From the NCBI GenBank assembly GCA_016201505.1, contig JACQCQ010000008.1, forward strand, positions 1 to 42,835: a stretch of DNA of 42,835 bases, written 5' to 3'. The position numbers and the translations under genes were made by a program. Positions 32,301-39,953 of the stretch are shown piece by piece. How positions within the stretch are numbered: position 1 is the stretch's first letter; every line of letters starts with the position of its first letter. The notes under the pieces were generated by a model. That model had not been told where the DNA came from and did not search any database. It saw only the letters and a list, made by a program, of their open reading frames with translations. The DNA is from Candidatus Sungiibacteriota bacterium (lineage in GTDB: Bacteria > Patescibacteriota > Minisyncoccia > Sungbacterales > JACQCQ01).

Positions 32301-32825
32301 TTACTGACTCTGCAATTCACCTACCACAAATCGTTCCATGACGGCGTGTCCCTCTTGCATCACCGGCACGTCGACTTGGTAATCAAATTGATGATCGCCG
32401 TTATCGGAATGAATCATGGCGTAGTAGACGCCCAAGACCGTCGGCCGCAAGAGATCAATCATTTTGTTTTCTGATGTACCCTTCCCTATGTAAAGAGCAC
32501 CCAAAATATTTCCTGGCTTTCCATCTTTGTCTTCATGAATCACGGCCCAGCCGTTATCTGTCATGCTGACTGATTTGATGACGACCGAATCCCCCGCCTT
32601 TTGATCATCTACCATGATTGAGTATCCGCCGCCCGACGAAGATGAAATCGAGGGACTCGAAAGATCTAAAGAGCTTGAAGCATATTGCGTTTCTTCGGTT
32701 TTACCGTTCGTTGAAACTGGCTGACGCAGAGAATAGCGCCCCGCCAAAAACCCGGCGCCGCCGGCAACAACAGCCGCAATGGCAAGGCCCGCAACAAACT
32801 GCCGGTTGGTATACATCATGATCAT
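32301..32825 (-). CDS. Membrane-anchored DUF7282-like protein
   Basis: A 174-residue protein: an N-terminal membrane segment (about 9-31, FVAGLAIAAVVAGGAGFLAG), a Ser-rich linker and an exported beta domain with VVIKSVSMTDNGWAVIHED, GALYIGKGTS and YYAMIHSDNGDHQFDYQVDVPV. This pattern fits the DUF7282 family of surface or secreted proteins in archaea and CPR. The function is unknown. It ends 6 nt before adk and is probably co-transcribed with it and map-ruvX. Confidence 0.75.
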   Translation of the reverse strand: MIMMYTNRQFVAGLAIAAVVAGGAGFLAGRYSLRQPVSTNGKTEETQYASSSLDLSSPSISSSSGGGYSIMVDDQKAGDSVVIKSVSMTDNGWAVIHEDKDGKPGNILGALYIGKGTSENKMIDLLRPTVLGVYYAMIHSDNGDHQFDYQVDVPVMQEGHAVMERFVVGELQSQ

Positions 32826-32837
32826 CTTGGTAGAATA
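32826..32837 (-). promoter_or_regulatory. -10 element 6 nt before the 32825 gene
   Basis: On the minus strand TATTCT is followed by ACCAAG and ATG. This gives the same 6-nt spacing as at thrS and the 8583 gene, so a leaderless mRNA is expected. Confidence 0.5.
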
Positions 32838-32983
32838 CTTACTTTATTTGTATCTCCATCATAATAGCTTCGTCTTCAGCCTGTCGACTTGACACTCTAT
32901 ATACAATATGATAATAAATACGAAGAGCACATTTTAGTTCCCACTTGGATAACTTGCGGTTAACCCCTACTCGGAGGCATGCT

Positions 32984-33511
32984 GTGATCTACGAATGGAA
33001 GCTCCATCAGTGCGAAGCCGGTCACTTTCACTTCATCTCACTCCCCGATTTTCCTTCGTGGCCGTTCTGGTCACATTGGGCAGGCAAGCTGATGTTGAAG
33101 CTCATCTCAAGGAACACTGAAAGGTGGCCGATCGAGAATCAGATTCTCTGGGAGAAAGAGATTGCGAGGATGCGTCTCGAGCTTGCAAAGCTCGTGGGAC
33201 GTCGCCGTCGCAACAAGCTCGGTCAGTTCGTTAAGGGTCGCGGAAACGATCGCTTCGTGCTAACCCAGAACCAGCACCAGTTCGATCAAGACTTGATAGC
33301 CGAACAGTGGGAGGAGTTTTTCGGTGGTAAGACAAAGAACGTCTTCCTGCGCCATGAGCTTCTGCGATACATCCCGCTCTCCTGTGATTTCGTGAATCGT
33401 CCTGGCGAGAATCAGAAAGAGCCGTGGCTGATCAATGATTTGATGAACCTCCCGGCTAGGCCAGTAACGCCGCTACGGCGAGGAATCAAGTTGAAGAAGC
33501 TCGTGGCCTGA
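32984..33511 (+). CDS. Hypothetical protein with strong SD and terminator
   Basis: A 175-residue soluble, basic and Trp-rich protein (starts VIYEWKLHQCEAGHFHF; ends RGIKLKKLVA), not recognised. The GTG at 32984 is chosen because GGAGG lies 6 nt before it; a longer frame from TTG 32945 has no such site. A central stretch RMRLELAKLVGRRRRNKLGQ is helical and basic. It is followed by a good terminator. Composition is more GC-rich than the methyltransferase gene after it. Possibly acquired. Confidence 0.65.
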   Translation: MIYEWKLHQCEAGHFHFISLPDFPSWPFWSHWAGKLMLKLISRNTERWPIENQILWEKEIARMRLELAKLVGRRRRNKLGQFVKGRGNDRFVLTQNQHQFDQDLIAEQWEEFFGGKTKNVFLRHELLRYIPLSCDFVNRPGENQKEPWLINDLMNLPARPVTPLRRGIKLKKLVA

Positions 33512-33528
33512 TTAAGTCTTGCGAGTTC

Positions 33529-33571
33529 AAGTCTCGCGCAGGAAAGTTCCTCGCAGGACTTTTCTGTTTCT
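33529..33571 (+). terminator. Terminator of the 32984 gene
   Basis: AAGTCTCGCGCAGGAA pairs with TTCCTCGCAGGACTT (three interruptions), followed by TTCTGTTTC. It lies 18 nt after the stop. Confidence 0.65.
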
Positions 33572-33596
33572 AATAAGAGGATGTAAAATCAAATTT

Positions 33597-34292
33597 ATGG
33601 GTGCACAAATTTACGAAGATAATCCGTTTGAAGATGAAATAGTAGCCAAAGAGTGGATAAATTCAATCGAGAATGAGCACGGAATGATCCGTGATAAAGA
33701 ACTCTATCCCAAACTTAAAGATTGGGTTGTTTTAACGGCTGCTGAAGTCATCGTAGAAATTGGCTCCGGACAAGGAATTTGTGCAGAAAAATCCATTCCT
33801 AACTCAATGCAGTATATTGGCATTGAACCATCAGAGACATTAGTTAAACGAGCTGAAGAACTATACCTCAGACCAAATAGAAAATTTATTATTGGGAATG
33901 CTTATAATCTACCCTTACCAGATTTGTATGCAGATGCAGCGTTTTCGATAAATGTTTGGTTTCACCTTAGAGATCTCCCGACTGCTTCAAAAGAACTACA
34001 GCGTATACTGAAACCGGGAGCCAGGTTTTGTGTCATGACAGTGAATCCCAATATGAATAATGTTTGGGAGTCGTTTTACTTTGATTATAAAAAGGAAGGA
34101 AATGCCATTGATGGCAAGGTGATGATCCCAGTAAACCCGTTATCACGAAATGTATTCTACCAACATACTTTGGAAGAAATTTTGGAGGCTCTCAAATCTA
34201 ATAATCTTGTGATGGAAAAGATCGAAAACTTTGGCTTTACCGATACCAAGGATGACGGACTATTTATTAATATTATTGGACATAAAAATTAG
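33597..34292 (+). CDS. Class I SAM-dependent methyltransferase
   Basis: A 231-residue protein with motif I VIVEIGSGQGICAE, the acidic end of strand 2 YIGIEPSETLVKRA, the adenine loop IIGNAYNLPLPD and post-motif AFSINVWFHLRDLPTASKELQRILKPGARF, as in UbiE/Methyltransf_11 enzymes. The acceptor cannot be inferred. The ATG at 33597 is preferred because the 26 codons before it are the preceding terminator. It is clearly AT-richer than both neighbours, which suggests recent transfer. Confidence 0.85.
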   Translation: MGAQIYEDNPFEDEIVAKEWINSIENEHGMIRDKELYPKLKDWVVLTAAEVIVEIGSGQGICAEKSIPNSMQYIGIEPSETLVKRAEELYLRPNRKFIIGNAYNLPLPDLYADAAFSINVWFHLRDLPTASKELQRILKPGARFCVMTVNPNMNNVWESFYFDYKKEGNAIDGKVMIPVNPLSRNVFYQHTLEEILEALKSNNLVMEKIENFGFTDTKDDGLFINIIGHKN

Positions 34293-34593
34293 AGAAATTA
34301 CCTATACCAAAAGCACTTAGAGAGTACTTTTTGGTATGGGTCTCTCACTTTTAACGGCGAATATAAGACACCAACGACGCTACCTTAAGCAAGCCTCAAG
34401 TGAAAATACGCTTTCTAGAAACGCTCGACAAAAGTTTCGAAGAAACTACCATCGGCAAGCCTAAAACGAAGAGCCCTTTACCAAAACGCTCGGCCGACGA
34501 TGCGACCCGGTTCTCGCGAAACGAGATCGCAAGGAGGCCGGCGAGTCGAAATTTCCGGTGGGAAATGAGACGCTTTTGGTAAAGCGGCTCGAG
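34293..34593. other. Gene-free stretch with hairpins after secY
   Basis: No convincing gene lies in these 301 bases between convergent genes. A hairpin at 34301-34340 (CCTATACCAAAA with TTTTTGGTATGGG) follows the methyltransferase gene. A wider inverted repeat, CTTTACCAAAACGCTC near 34476 with GAGACGCTTTTGGTAAAG at 34568-34585, ends 9 nt before the secY stop. Both may terminate transcription from the two sides. Confidence 0.55.
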
Positions 34594-35859
34594 CTAGTCA
34601 TATTCGCGCATCACGAGCTGCGCATCCACTTGCTTCATGGTCTCGAGAATTACCGAGACCACAATGAGTAACGCCGTACCACCGAGCGTAATGGCTTTAA
34701 TGCTTAGAAGATTTTGAATAATTAGGGGCAGAACCGCAATCGCGCCAAGAAATAAGGCGCCGGCCAGCGTAATGCGCGAGAGAATTTTAGAAAGATACTC
34801 TGCAGTCGGACGCCCCGGCCGAATGCCTAAAATAAATCCGCCTTGTTTTTGGATGTTTTCTGAAATGGCACCGGGATCAAAGGTGAGGCCGGTGTAGACA
34901 TAGGTGAAGGCAAATACCAAAAGAAAATAAACCGCGGCATAAATCCAGGTATTATTGAAGGCTGCAATCAAGAAATGCGAGGTTGCTTGCGCCCAGCCGG
35001 CACTCACCCCGGCTAAAATATTTCCCACTAGTCCCGGAAATAATACAATCGAGATCGCAAAAATAATCGGAATAACGCCGGCCTGATTGACGCGCAACGG
35101 CAAATGCGTCGAGACGCCGCCATAAACGCGCATGCCGCGGACACGCTTGGCATACGAGACCGGAATATTGCGCTGGCCTTCTGAAATTAAGACGACGCCG
35201 CCGATCACAGTTAAGGCAACGATTAAGAAAACGAGATAAACCGGAACCTGCGAGGGATCAAACGTCGTTAATGCATTTCCGAAGTCGCTCGGGAGACGCG
35301 AGACGATACCAGCAAAAATCAAAAGCGAAACACCGTTCCCAATTCCCTTTTCCGTGATCAATTCACCCAGCCACATCAAGACCAGCGTCCCGGCAGTCAC
35401 TACCGCAATATTTGTGAGAAATCCAAAGGGCGTTAAATGCGGCAAAACCTGCTTACGGATAAGTAATATCAGAAGTCCGTAGGACTGCAAAATGGCGAGC
35501 GGCACTGTGAGTATCCGCGAATACTGATTGAAGCGCTGGCGGCCGGCCTCACCCTCTTCCTGGTAGATTTCTTTGAGCCGCGGGAAAATCATCGTCAGCA
35601 ACTGCATAATAATCGAGGCCGTAATATAGGGCCCGACACCGAGCATGACAATCGAAAGATTATTTAAAGCACCACCCGAGAAAATATTTAAGAGGCCGAA
35701 GAATTGATTTCCCTGAAAAAATGAGCGAAGGCGGGTAGGATCAACCCCCGGCACAGGAATGGCGGCGAACAAGCGGAATACGACGAGCATCCCCAAAATA
35801 AACAGGAATTTGTTGCGAAGTTCAGGGGTTGTTACGATTTGTTTTAATTTTTGCAACAT
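34594..35859 (-). CDS. secY: Protein translocase subunit SecY
   Basis: The 421-residue channel subunit has ten membrane helices; signatures include VDPTRLRSFF, the plug-region GLLNIFSGGALNNLSIVMLGVGPYITASIIMQLL, the EGEAGRQRFNQYSRI cytoplasmic turn, and the helix 8-9 loop IQKQGGFILGIRPGRPTAEYL. It moves unfolded proteins across the membrane with SecA, SecE. The start MLQKLKQIV (35859) is preferred to 35886. It closes the ribosomal operon, as in most bacteria. An inverted-repeat cassette lies directly before the ATG. Confidence 0.96.
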   Translation of the reverse strand: MLQKLKQIVTTPELRNKFLFILGMLVVFRLFAAIPVPGVDPTRLRSFFQGNQFFGLLNIFSGGALNNLSIVMLGVGPYITASIIMQLLTMIFPRLKEIYQEEGEAGRQRFNQYSRILTVPLAILQSYGLLILLIRKQVLPHLTPFGFLTNIAVVTAGTLVLMWLGELITEKGIGNGVSLLIFAGIVSRLPSDFGNALTTFDPSQVPVYLVFLIVALTVIGGVVLISEGQRNIPVSYAKRVRGMRVYGGVSTHLPLRVNQAGVIPIIFAISIVLFPGLVGNILAGVSAGWAQATSHFLIAAFNNTWIYAAVYFLLVFAFTYVYTGLTFDPGAISENIQKQGGFILGIRPGRPTAEYLSKILSRITLAGALFLGAIAVLPLIIQNLLSIKAITLGGTALLIVVSVILETMKQVDAQLVMREYD

Positions 35860-35861
35860 GG

Positions 35862-35975
35862 AGTAATCTCTAATATACGAATACACACCAAATACACAAA
35901 TAACATACCGGCATATTCGATACTCGTTTTAGCATACTCGTATATTTTGCCAGAATTTGTATATTCGCGATTACT
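35862..35975. repeat. Inverted-repeat cassette between rplO and secY
   Basis: Arms AGTAATCTCTAATATAC (35862-35878) and GTATATTCGCGATTACT (35959-35975) pair except for four central bases. The right arm contains the rplO stop codon (TAA within GTAATC), and the left arm ends 2 nt before the secY ATG. The interior repeats the words TATTCG and CGAATA. Confidence 0.7.
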
Positions 35976-36405
35976 TCCTCACTGATCCTCCAGCATTCTC
36001 GATCATGGCGCGGGCACTCTTCGAAACCGGAATGCCAACCAATGAAAGATTCTTAGACATGGGAGTATTGCCAAGAATCTTTACCCGCGGCAGTTTCCCG
36101 TTTCTGGTTGAAATCATCTTCTTGCGAGCCAAGTTTCTCATTGAGACGATGTCGCCTTTGGCGAAGGCATCCTCAAGTCTCGTAAGCGAGATGGCCACGA
36201 CCGGCGTCTGAAACGAGCGGAACTTATAGCCGCGAAGCTTGGGGATACGTTTAATAACATCGCGCATCTCCGGCCGAATTTTATGCCCGGCGCGAGCTTT
36301 TTGGCCTTTCGTACCGCGGCCAGCGGTAGTCCCCCGTTTTCCGCCGCGCCCGACCCTCTGGCCGCGGCGTAAATGTTTACTTCTTTCTAGTGAATAGAGT
36401 TGCAT
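35971..36405 (-). CDS. rplO: Ribosomal protein L15
   Basis: The 144-residue large-subunit protein has the typical basic N-terminus SKHLRRGQRVGRGGKRGTTAGRGTKGQKARAG, which threads into 23S rRNA, and a C-terminal globular part with KGDIVSMRNLARKK and VGIPVSKSARAMIENAGG. It directly follows rpsE with no rpmD (L30) between, as in CPR genomes. Its stop codon is inside the arm of the following cassette. Confidence 0.95.
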   Translation of the reverse strand: MQLYSLERSKHLRRGQRVGRGGKRGTTAGRGTKGQKARAGHKIRPEMRDVIKRIPKLRGYKFRSFQTPVVAISLTRLEDAFAKGDIVSMRNLARKKMISTRNGKLPRVKILGNTPMSKNLSLVGIPVSKSARAMIENAGGSVRK

Positions 36406-36408
36406 GTG

Positions 36409-36891
36409 TTATTCAAATGACTGTAATTGCTTTAACGCCTCGATGGTCGCTCTGGCATTGTTTAATTTGTTGGCTGATCGGGAGATAATTTTTGAAGTCA
36501 GATTCTGAATGCCGGCGAGATTGGCGACAGTTCGCACGGGACCGCCAGCGATAAGTCCGCGGCCTTCAGAGGCTGGGCGGAGCTTTACGATAGCGCTGCC
36601 ATATTTAGCCATGACGTCATGGGCGATACTGCCTGCTTTCGTAATTGGGACTTGCAGCATATTGCGCTTGGCGTTACTCGCCGCCTTATCGATTGAAAGA
36701 GCAACGTCAGCGCCTTTGCCAATCCCAACCGCAACGCGCCCCTTTCGGTTTCCCATCACAATAGTAGTACGAAAACTAAATCGGCGGCCGCCTTTTACGA
36801 CACGGGCAACACGCCGGATATCCAGCGTCTTCTGATCGTATTCGGACCGTTCTCTTGGCGGTCCTTGTCGTCTAAATTCACGTCGTGCCAT
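36409..36891 (-). CDS. rpsE: Ribosomal protein S5
   Basis: The 160-residue small-subunit protein shows the dsRNA-binding-like N-domain (DIRRVARVVKGGRRFSFRTTIVMGNRKGRVAVGIGKGADV) and the C-domain (AGSIAHDVMAKYGSAIVKLRPASEGRGLIAGGPVRTVANLAGI). S5 helps decoding accuracy. It is spaced 3 nt from rplO. The upstream gap to rplR is filled by a repeat module. Confidence 0.96.
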   Translation of the reverse strand: MARREFRRQGPPRERSEYDQKTLDIRRVARVVKGGRRFSFRTTIVMGNRKGRVAVGIGKGADVALSIDKAASNAKRNMLQVPITKAGSIAHDVMAKYGSAIVKLRPASEGRGLIAGGPVRTVANLAGIQNLTSKIISRSANKLNNARATIEALKQLQSFE

Positions 36892-36949
36892 GCCTTTGAT
36901 GTCTAAATTTGTAAAGTCCCTGCTGTAGCAAATGTAGCCGCGGCCAAGA

Positions 36950-37083
36950 GCACCCAGCCAAGTTTTTCAGCGGCTGTATGCCCACCTTGAAATAGCAAGT
37001 TATCATAGCTGAAAAACTTGGGCGGGTAAAGGTTTTGTGACATAATTTTTTTCATAGTCAGGCAAAAATTCTGACAAAGCCCT
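36950..37083. repeat. Ribosomal-operon repeat module R1 (rplR-rpsE gap)
   Basis: Hairpin A: CCAAGTTTTTCAGC (36959-36972) with GCTGAAAAACTTGG (37009-37022). Hairpin B: GGTAAAGGTTTTGT (37026-37039) with ACAAAGCCCTTTA (37074-37086). Hairpin B's outer base is the TAA stop of rplR. The modules at 38150, 38989, 39970, 40334 and 42696 share parts of this sequence. Confidence 0.8.
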
Positions 37084-37455
37084 TTAAAATGCTAGTCCAG
37101 CTTTACGCGCCGCATCGGCTAAGGCTTTAATCCGACCATGATATTTATATCCGCCGCGATCAAACACAACCGCTTTTATCTTTTTCTCCAAAGCTTTTTT
37201 AGCAATCTCGGCGCCGACATAGGTTGCTCGTTCGATCGGGGTTGGTTTCTTCTTTCCCCCTGCTCTTTTCATTGCGTCATGGGCTGAAACAATGGTTTTC
37301 CCTACCGCGTCATCAATAATTTGAGCATACATATGCTTCCCAGAGCGGAAAATTGAAAGACGGGGCAGAGTTCGGCTCACAGCGCGAAGTTTGAAGCGGG
37401 TCCTTCGCGCGCGCGTTTTTTGCTGTATTCGTTTTCGTGATGAAGTAAGTCCCAT
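37084..37455 (-). CDS. rplR: Ribosomal protein L18
   Basis: The 123-residue 5S rRNA-binding protein has the family parts [32 protein letters not shown] and [44 protein letters not shown] (read as [12 protein letters not shown]...). It ends with TAA, which begins the next repeat module (R1). Upstream, a 134-nt AT-rich element separates it from rplF. Confidence 0.95.
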   Translation of the reverse strand: MGLTSSRKRIQQKTRARRTRFKLRAVSRTLPRLSIFRSGKHMYAQIIDDAVGKTIVSAHDAMKRAGGKKKPTPIERATYVGAEIAKKALEKKIKAVVFDRGGYKYHGRIKALADAARKAGLAF

Positions 37456-37589
37456 ATGAGTTAAACCCTAAATCCGAAATTCAAAATACGAAACAAATTC
37501 AAAGCTCCAAACTCGAAACGTTTTTGATTTTGGACTTTTATGATTTTCATATTTGTTTAGGATTTAGGATTTCGTGCTTTGGGTTTTTA
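37456..37589. repeat. AT-rich element between rplF and rplR
   Basis: The gap begins AAACCCTAAATCCGAAATTC and ends GTTTAGGATTTAGGATTTC, then GTGCTTTGGGTTT; the outer parts AAACCC/GGGTTT and CCTAAATCC/GGATTTAGG pair. The words match the two rnpB insertions (CCCTAAATTCTAAAC; GTTTAGGATTTAG) and the lepA insertion, so it is one dispersed family. No gene. Confidence 0.75.
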
Positions 37590-38135
37590 CTACGCAGCGC
37601 CCGTTGAGGCTTTCTTACCGGCTTTGCGGCGGATCGTCTCGCCCAGGTAATGAATCCCTTTGCCTTTATAGGGCTCGGGCTTTTTAAGGCTCCTGATTTT
37701 GGCAGCCGTCTCGCCGACCGCATCTTTACTGAAACCAGAAACCGTAATCACGTTTTTTTCTACTTTAAATTGAATCCCGTCGGGCGCATCAAACATAACC
37801 GGATGCGAAAATCCAAGCGCGAAAACTAAATTCTTGCCTTCCAAATTTACTCGATATCCCACACCCTCCAACTCCAATTTTTTTTCAAATCCTTTCAAGA
37901 CTCCTTCAATCGAGTGAGCCAGAATCGCGCGCGTTAGGCCCCAGAAAGCCTGAGTCTTTTTAGTTTTTTGTGCCGGGTTAATGAGGATCTGATTGTCTTT
38001 CACTGCCACTTTAATTTCCGGCCGGATGTGTCGAACAATCTCGCCTTTGGGGCCTTTCATTTTTACTTCGTCACCAGAAAGCGTGACGGTGACACCTCCG
38101 GGGACTGAGATCGGTTGTTTTCCAATGCGGCTCAT
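37590..38135 (-). CDS. rplF: Ribosomal protein L6
   Basis: The 181-residue protein has the two L6 repeats, MSRIGKQPISVPGGVTVTLSGDEVKMKGPKGE at the start and the second with KVEKNVITVSGFSKDAVGETAAKIRSLKKPEPYKGKGIHYLGE, plus a C-terminal basic tail. It binds 23S rRNA near the GTPase centre. Its ATG directly abuts the end of a repeat module (AAAATTGGC-ATG), the same joint as at rplX and rpsC. Confidence 0.96.
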   Translation of the reverse strand: MSRIGKQPISVPGGVTVTLSGDEVKMKGPKGEIVRHIRPEIKVAVKDNQILINPAQKTKKTQAFWGLTRAILAHSIEGVLKGFEKKLELEGVGYRVNLEGKNLVFALGFSHPVMFDAPDGIQFKVEKNVITVSGFSKDAVGETAAKIRSLKKPEPYKGKGIHYLGETIRRKAGKKASTGAA

Positions 38136-38526
38136 GCCAATTTTGTTGAAATTATTGAGTAAGGATGCCCGAACGAAAAGAATTGCGCTACAAAACTGAG
38201 CACCCGCCCAAGTTTTTCAACTGATGTGCATACCATTAATTTCGTATTTCTTGTTCGCATTTTCATTTCTTGATTCATAGTCTTGAAAAATTTGGGCGGG
38301 TAAAGGTTTTGTTGCATCATTTTTTTCATAGTCATTCAAAAATTCTGACAAAGCCCTTACCCCGCCCCAATCTAAACGACGTTCGACCGAACCATCAAGA
38401 TTATGAGCCGTCAGACGGCTTCGCCTTCCGTTATCATTTACCCCATCGTTCATGGTTGAGATTGGGGCGGGGTAAGGTTTTGGTATAAAATTTTGTTCGC
38501 TTCGCTCCATAATTCTAACAAAGCCC
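38136..38526. repeat. Compound repeat modules R2 and R3 (rpsH-rplF gap)
   Basis: This 391-nt gap is filled by repeats. R2: CCCGCCCAAGTTTTTCAA (38203-38220) with TTGAAAAATTTGGGCGGG (38283-38300), then hairpin B, TAAAGGTTTTGT (38301-38312) with ACAAAGCCCTTA (38348-38359). R3: CCCCGCCCCAATCT (38360-38373) with AGATTGGGGCGGGG (38459-38472), then TAAGGTTTTG and a second hairpin B whose far arm contains the rpsH stop (38527-38529). The other end, AAAATTGGC, touches the rplF ATG. No gene is seen. Confidence 0.85.
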
Positions 38527-38925
38527 TTACCAAATTTCTGCTATAATTTCTCCGCCTAATTTTTTCTTTTTGGCTTCATCATTTGAGAGAACCCCGGCGG
38601 AAGTTGAAATCACCGCGATGCCATGGCCGTACTTTACCGGCCTAATTTCAGAGGCTTTGACATAGAGGCGGCGCGAGGGTTTTGAGATTCTGCGTCCTCC
38701 AGCGAATGCCGGAGTCCCATCTTTATACTTCAGTGATATCTCCATGAACTTTCGCGCTTTCTTTCCCTTCTTTTCAATGCCGGCAATATAGCCTTTCCGC
38801 TCTAAGACCTTGGCAATGGATTCTTTTACATTGGAATGCGGAACAACCACCGCCTCTTTCTTGGCCCGGTAGCCATTCTGTATTCGTATGATCATATCCC
38901 CGATGGGATCAGTTATGACTGACAT
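38527..38925 (-). CDS. rpsH: Ribosomal protein S8
   Basis: The 132-residue protein binds helix 21 of 16S rRNA. Signatures: DPIGDMIIRIQNGYRAKKEAVVVPHSNVKESIAKVLE at the start and YGHGIAVISTSAGVLSNDEAKKKKLGGEIIAEIW at the end. It is normal in length. The TAA stop is the first triplet of the repeat module arm TAAGGGCTTTG. Confidence 0.96.
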   Translation of the reverse strand: MSVITDPIGDMIIRIQNGYRAKKEAVVVPHSNVKESIAKVLERKGYIAGIEKKGKKARKFMEISLKYKDGTPAFAGGRRISKPSRRLYVKASEIRPVKYGHGIAVISTSAGVLSNDEAKKKKLGGEIIAEIW

Positions 38926-39157
38926 ATGCCAGTGCTCTCTAAATTTTAGAGTGATTTAACGAATAAAATTTAGTTGAGTCACTGAGCACCCCGCCCCAAT
39001 CTAAACGACGTCCAGCCGAACTGTCGGGGCTGTAAGCCGCCAGGCGGCTTCGCTGTAGATTGTCTGTGGTTTGGTAATTCATGGTTGAGATTGGGGCGGG
39101 GGAAGGTTTTGGCATAAATTTTGTTCGCTGTCGTGCTCCATAATTTAGACCAAGCCC
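38926..39157. repeat. Repeat module R4 (rpsN-rpsH gap)
   Basis: CCCCGCCCCAATCT (38989-39002) pairs with AGATTGGGGCGGGG (39088-39101); the interior is related to that of R3 (AAACGACGT, later GGCGGCTTCGC). Then GAAGGTTTTGG and a degenerate far arm CCAAGCCCTTACC, which contains the rpsN stop (39158-39160). A further small hairpin, CTCTAAATTTTAGAG (38937-38951), lies near rpsH. Confidence 0.8.
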
Positions 39158-39343
39158 TTACCAGGAAGATTTTTTAACTCCGGGAATTTCGCCGCGATTT
39201 GCGAGTTCCCGAAAACAAATCCGGCATAAATCAAAATCGCGCATATAGCCGTGCTTCCGTCCGCAGCGGAAACAGCGCCTGACTTTGCGGGATGAAAATT
39301 TCGGCTTCTTTTTGGACCTGGCGATAACTGAAGTTTTTGCCAT
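39158..39343 (-). CDS. rpsN: Ribosomal protein S14, zinc type
   Basis: A 61-residue S14 with the zinc-binding [21 protein letters not shown] (two CxxC pairs), then [17 protein letters not shown]. This short type is found in many Gram-positive, archaeal and CPR ribosomes. It sits in the standard rplE-rpsN-rpsH order. The stop is inside the R4 arm, and an inverted repeat lies before its start. Confidence 0.95.
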   Translation of the reverse strand: MAKTSVIARSKKKPKFSSRKVRRCFRCGRKHGYMRDFDLCRICFRELANRGEIPGVKKSSW

Positions 39344-39358
39344 CTTTTTGCTTATCGA

Positions 39359-39410
39359 CTACTGACCACGGACTACCGCACAACTGTATGCCGTAGTCTG
39401 TAGTCAGTAG
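39359..39410. repeat. Inverted repeat between rplE and rpsN
   Basis: CTACTGACCACGGACTAC (39359-39376) pairs with GTAGTCTGTAGTCAGTAG (39393-39410) with two mismatches and a 16-nt loop. It starts 15 nt before the rpsN ATG (minus strand) and ends 6 nt from the rplE stop. Confidence 0.75.
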
Positions 39411-39416
39411 ATACAG

Positions 39417-39953
39417 TTATGTCTGAATGGGAAAGCCTAAACTGCGAAGGAGCGACATGCCTTCTTCTTTTGTTCTGGCAGTTGTGACAATTGTAACTTC
39501 CAAGCCAAAAATAAATCGGACGTCTTCACCGATCATTTCCGGAAAAACAATATGCTCTTTGACGCCAATCGTCAAGTTGCCGCGGCCGTCAAAGGCCGTT
39601 GCCGGAATACCCTTAAAATCGCGTGTTCGGGGAAGAGCAATACCCACCAGTCTATCCAAAAATTCATACATGCGTGCCCCGCGTAGCGTCACCGAGTAGC
39701 CGATGATCTGCCCCAGGCGCGTCTTAAATGAGGCGATGGCCTTTTTAGCCCGGCGCGGTACCGCGTGCTGCCCCGTAATGGCGGACAAGGATTTTTGTAC
39801 AATCTCACGCTGCTTTTCATCGACGATACGGCCCACGCCGGAGTTTACAACTACTTTTATAATTTTCGGCACCGCCAAAATATTCGAGTATTCGAACTCT
39901 TTTTTTAGTGCCGGTATGGCTTCCTTTTGGTATCGTTCTTTTATAACTGACAT
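39417..39953 (-). CDS. rplE: Ribosomal protein L5
   Basis: The 178-residue 5S rRNA-binding protein: an N-terminal YQKEAIPALKKEF, then VPKIIKVVVNSGVG, the QHAVPRRAKKAIASFKTRLGQIIGYSVTLRG stretch, and C-terminal IGVKEHIVFPEM and GLEVTIVTTARTKEEGMSLLRSLGFP. Normal length. The rplX frame, if read through the repeat module, overlaps this start by 13 nt. Confidence 0.96.
   Translation of the reverse strand: MSVIKERYQKEAIPALKKEFEYSNILAVPKIIKVVVNSGVGRIVDEKQREIVQKSLSAITGQHAVPRRAKKAIASFKTRLGQIIGYSVTLRGARMYEFLDRLVGIALPRTRDFKGIPATAFDGRGNLTIGVKEHIVFPEMIGEDVRFIFGLEVTIVTTARTKEEGMSLLRSLGFPIQT

Noticed and set aside
36892-37083. rpmD (L30) hidden in the rplR-rpsE or rpsE-rplO area
   Set aside because: The rpsE-rplO gap is 3 nt and the rplR-rpsE gap holds only repeats; L30 is absent, as expected for CPR.
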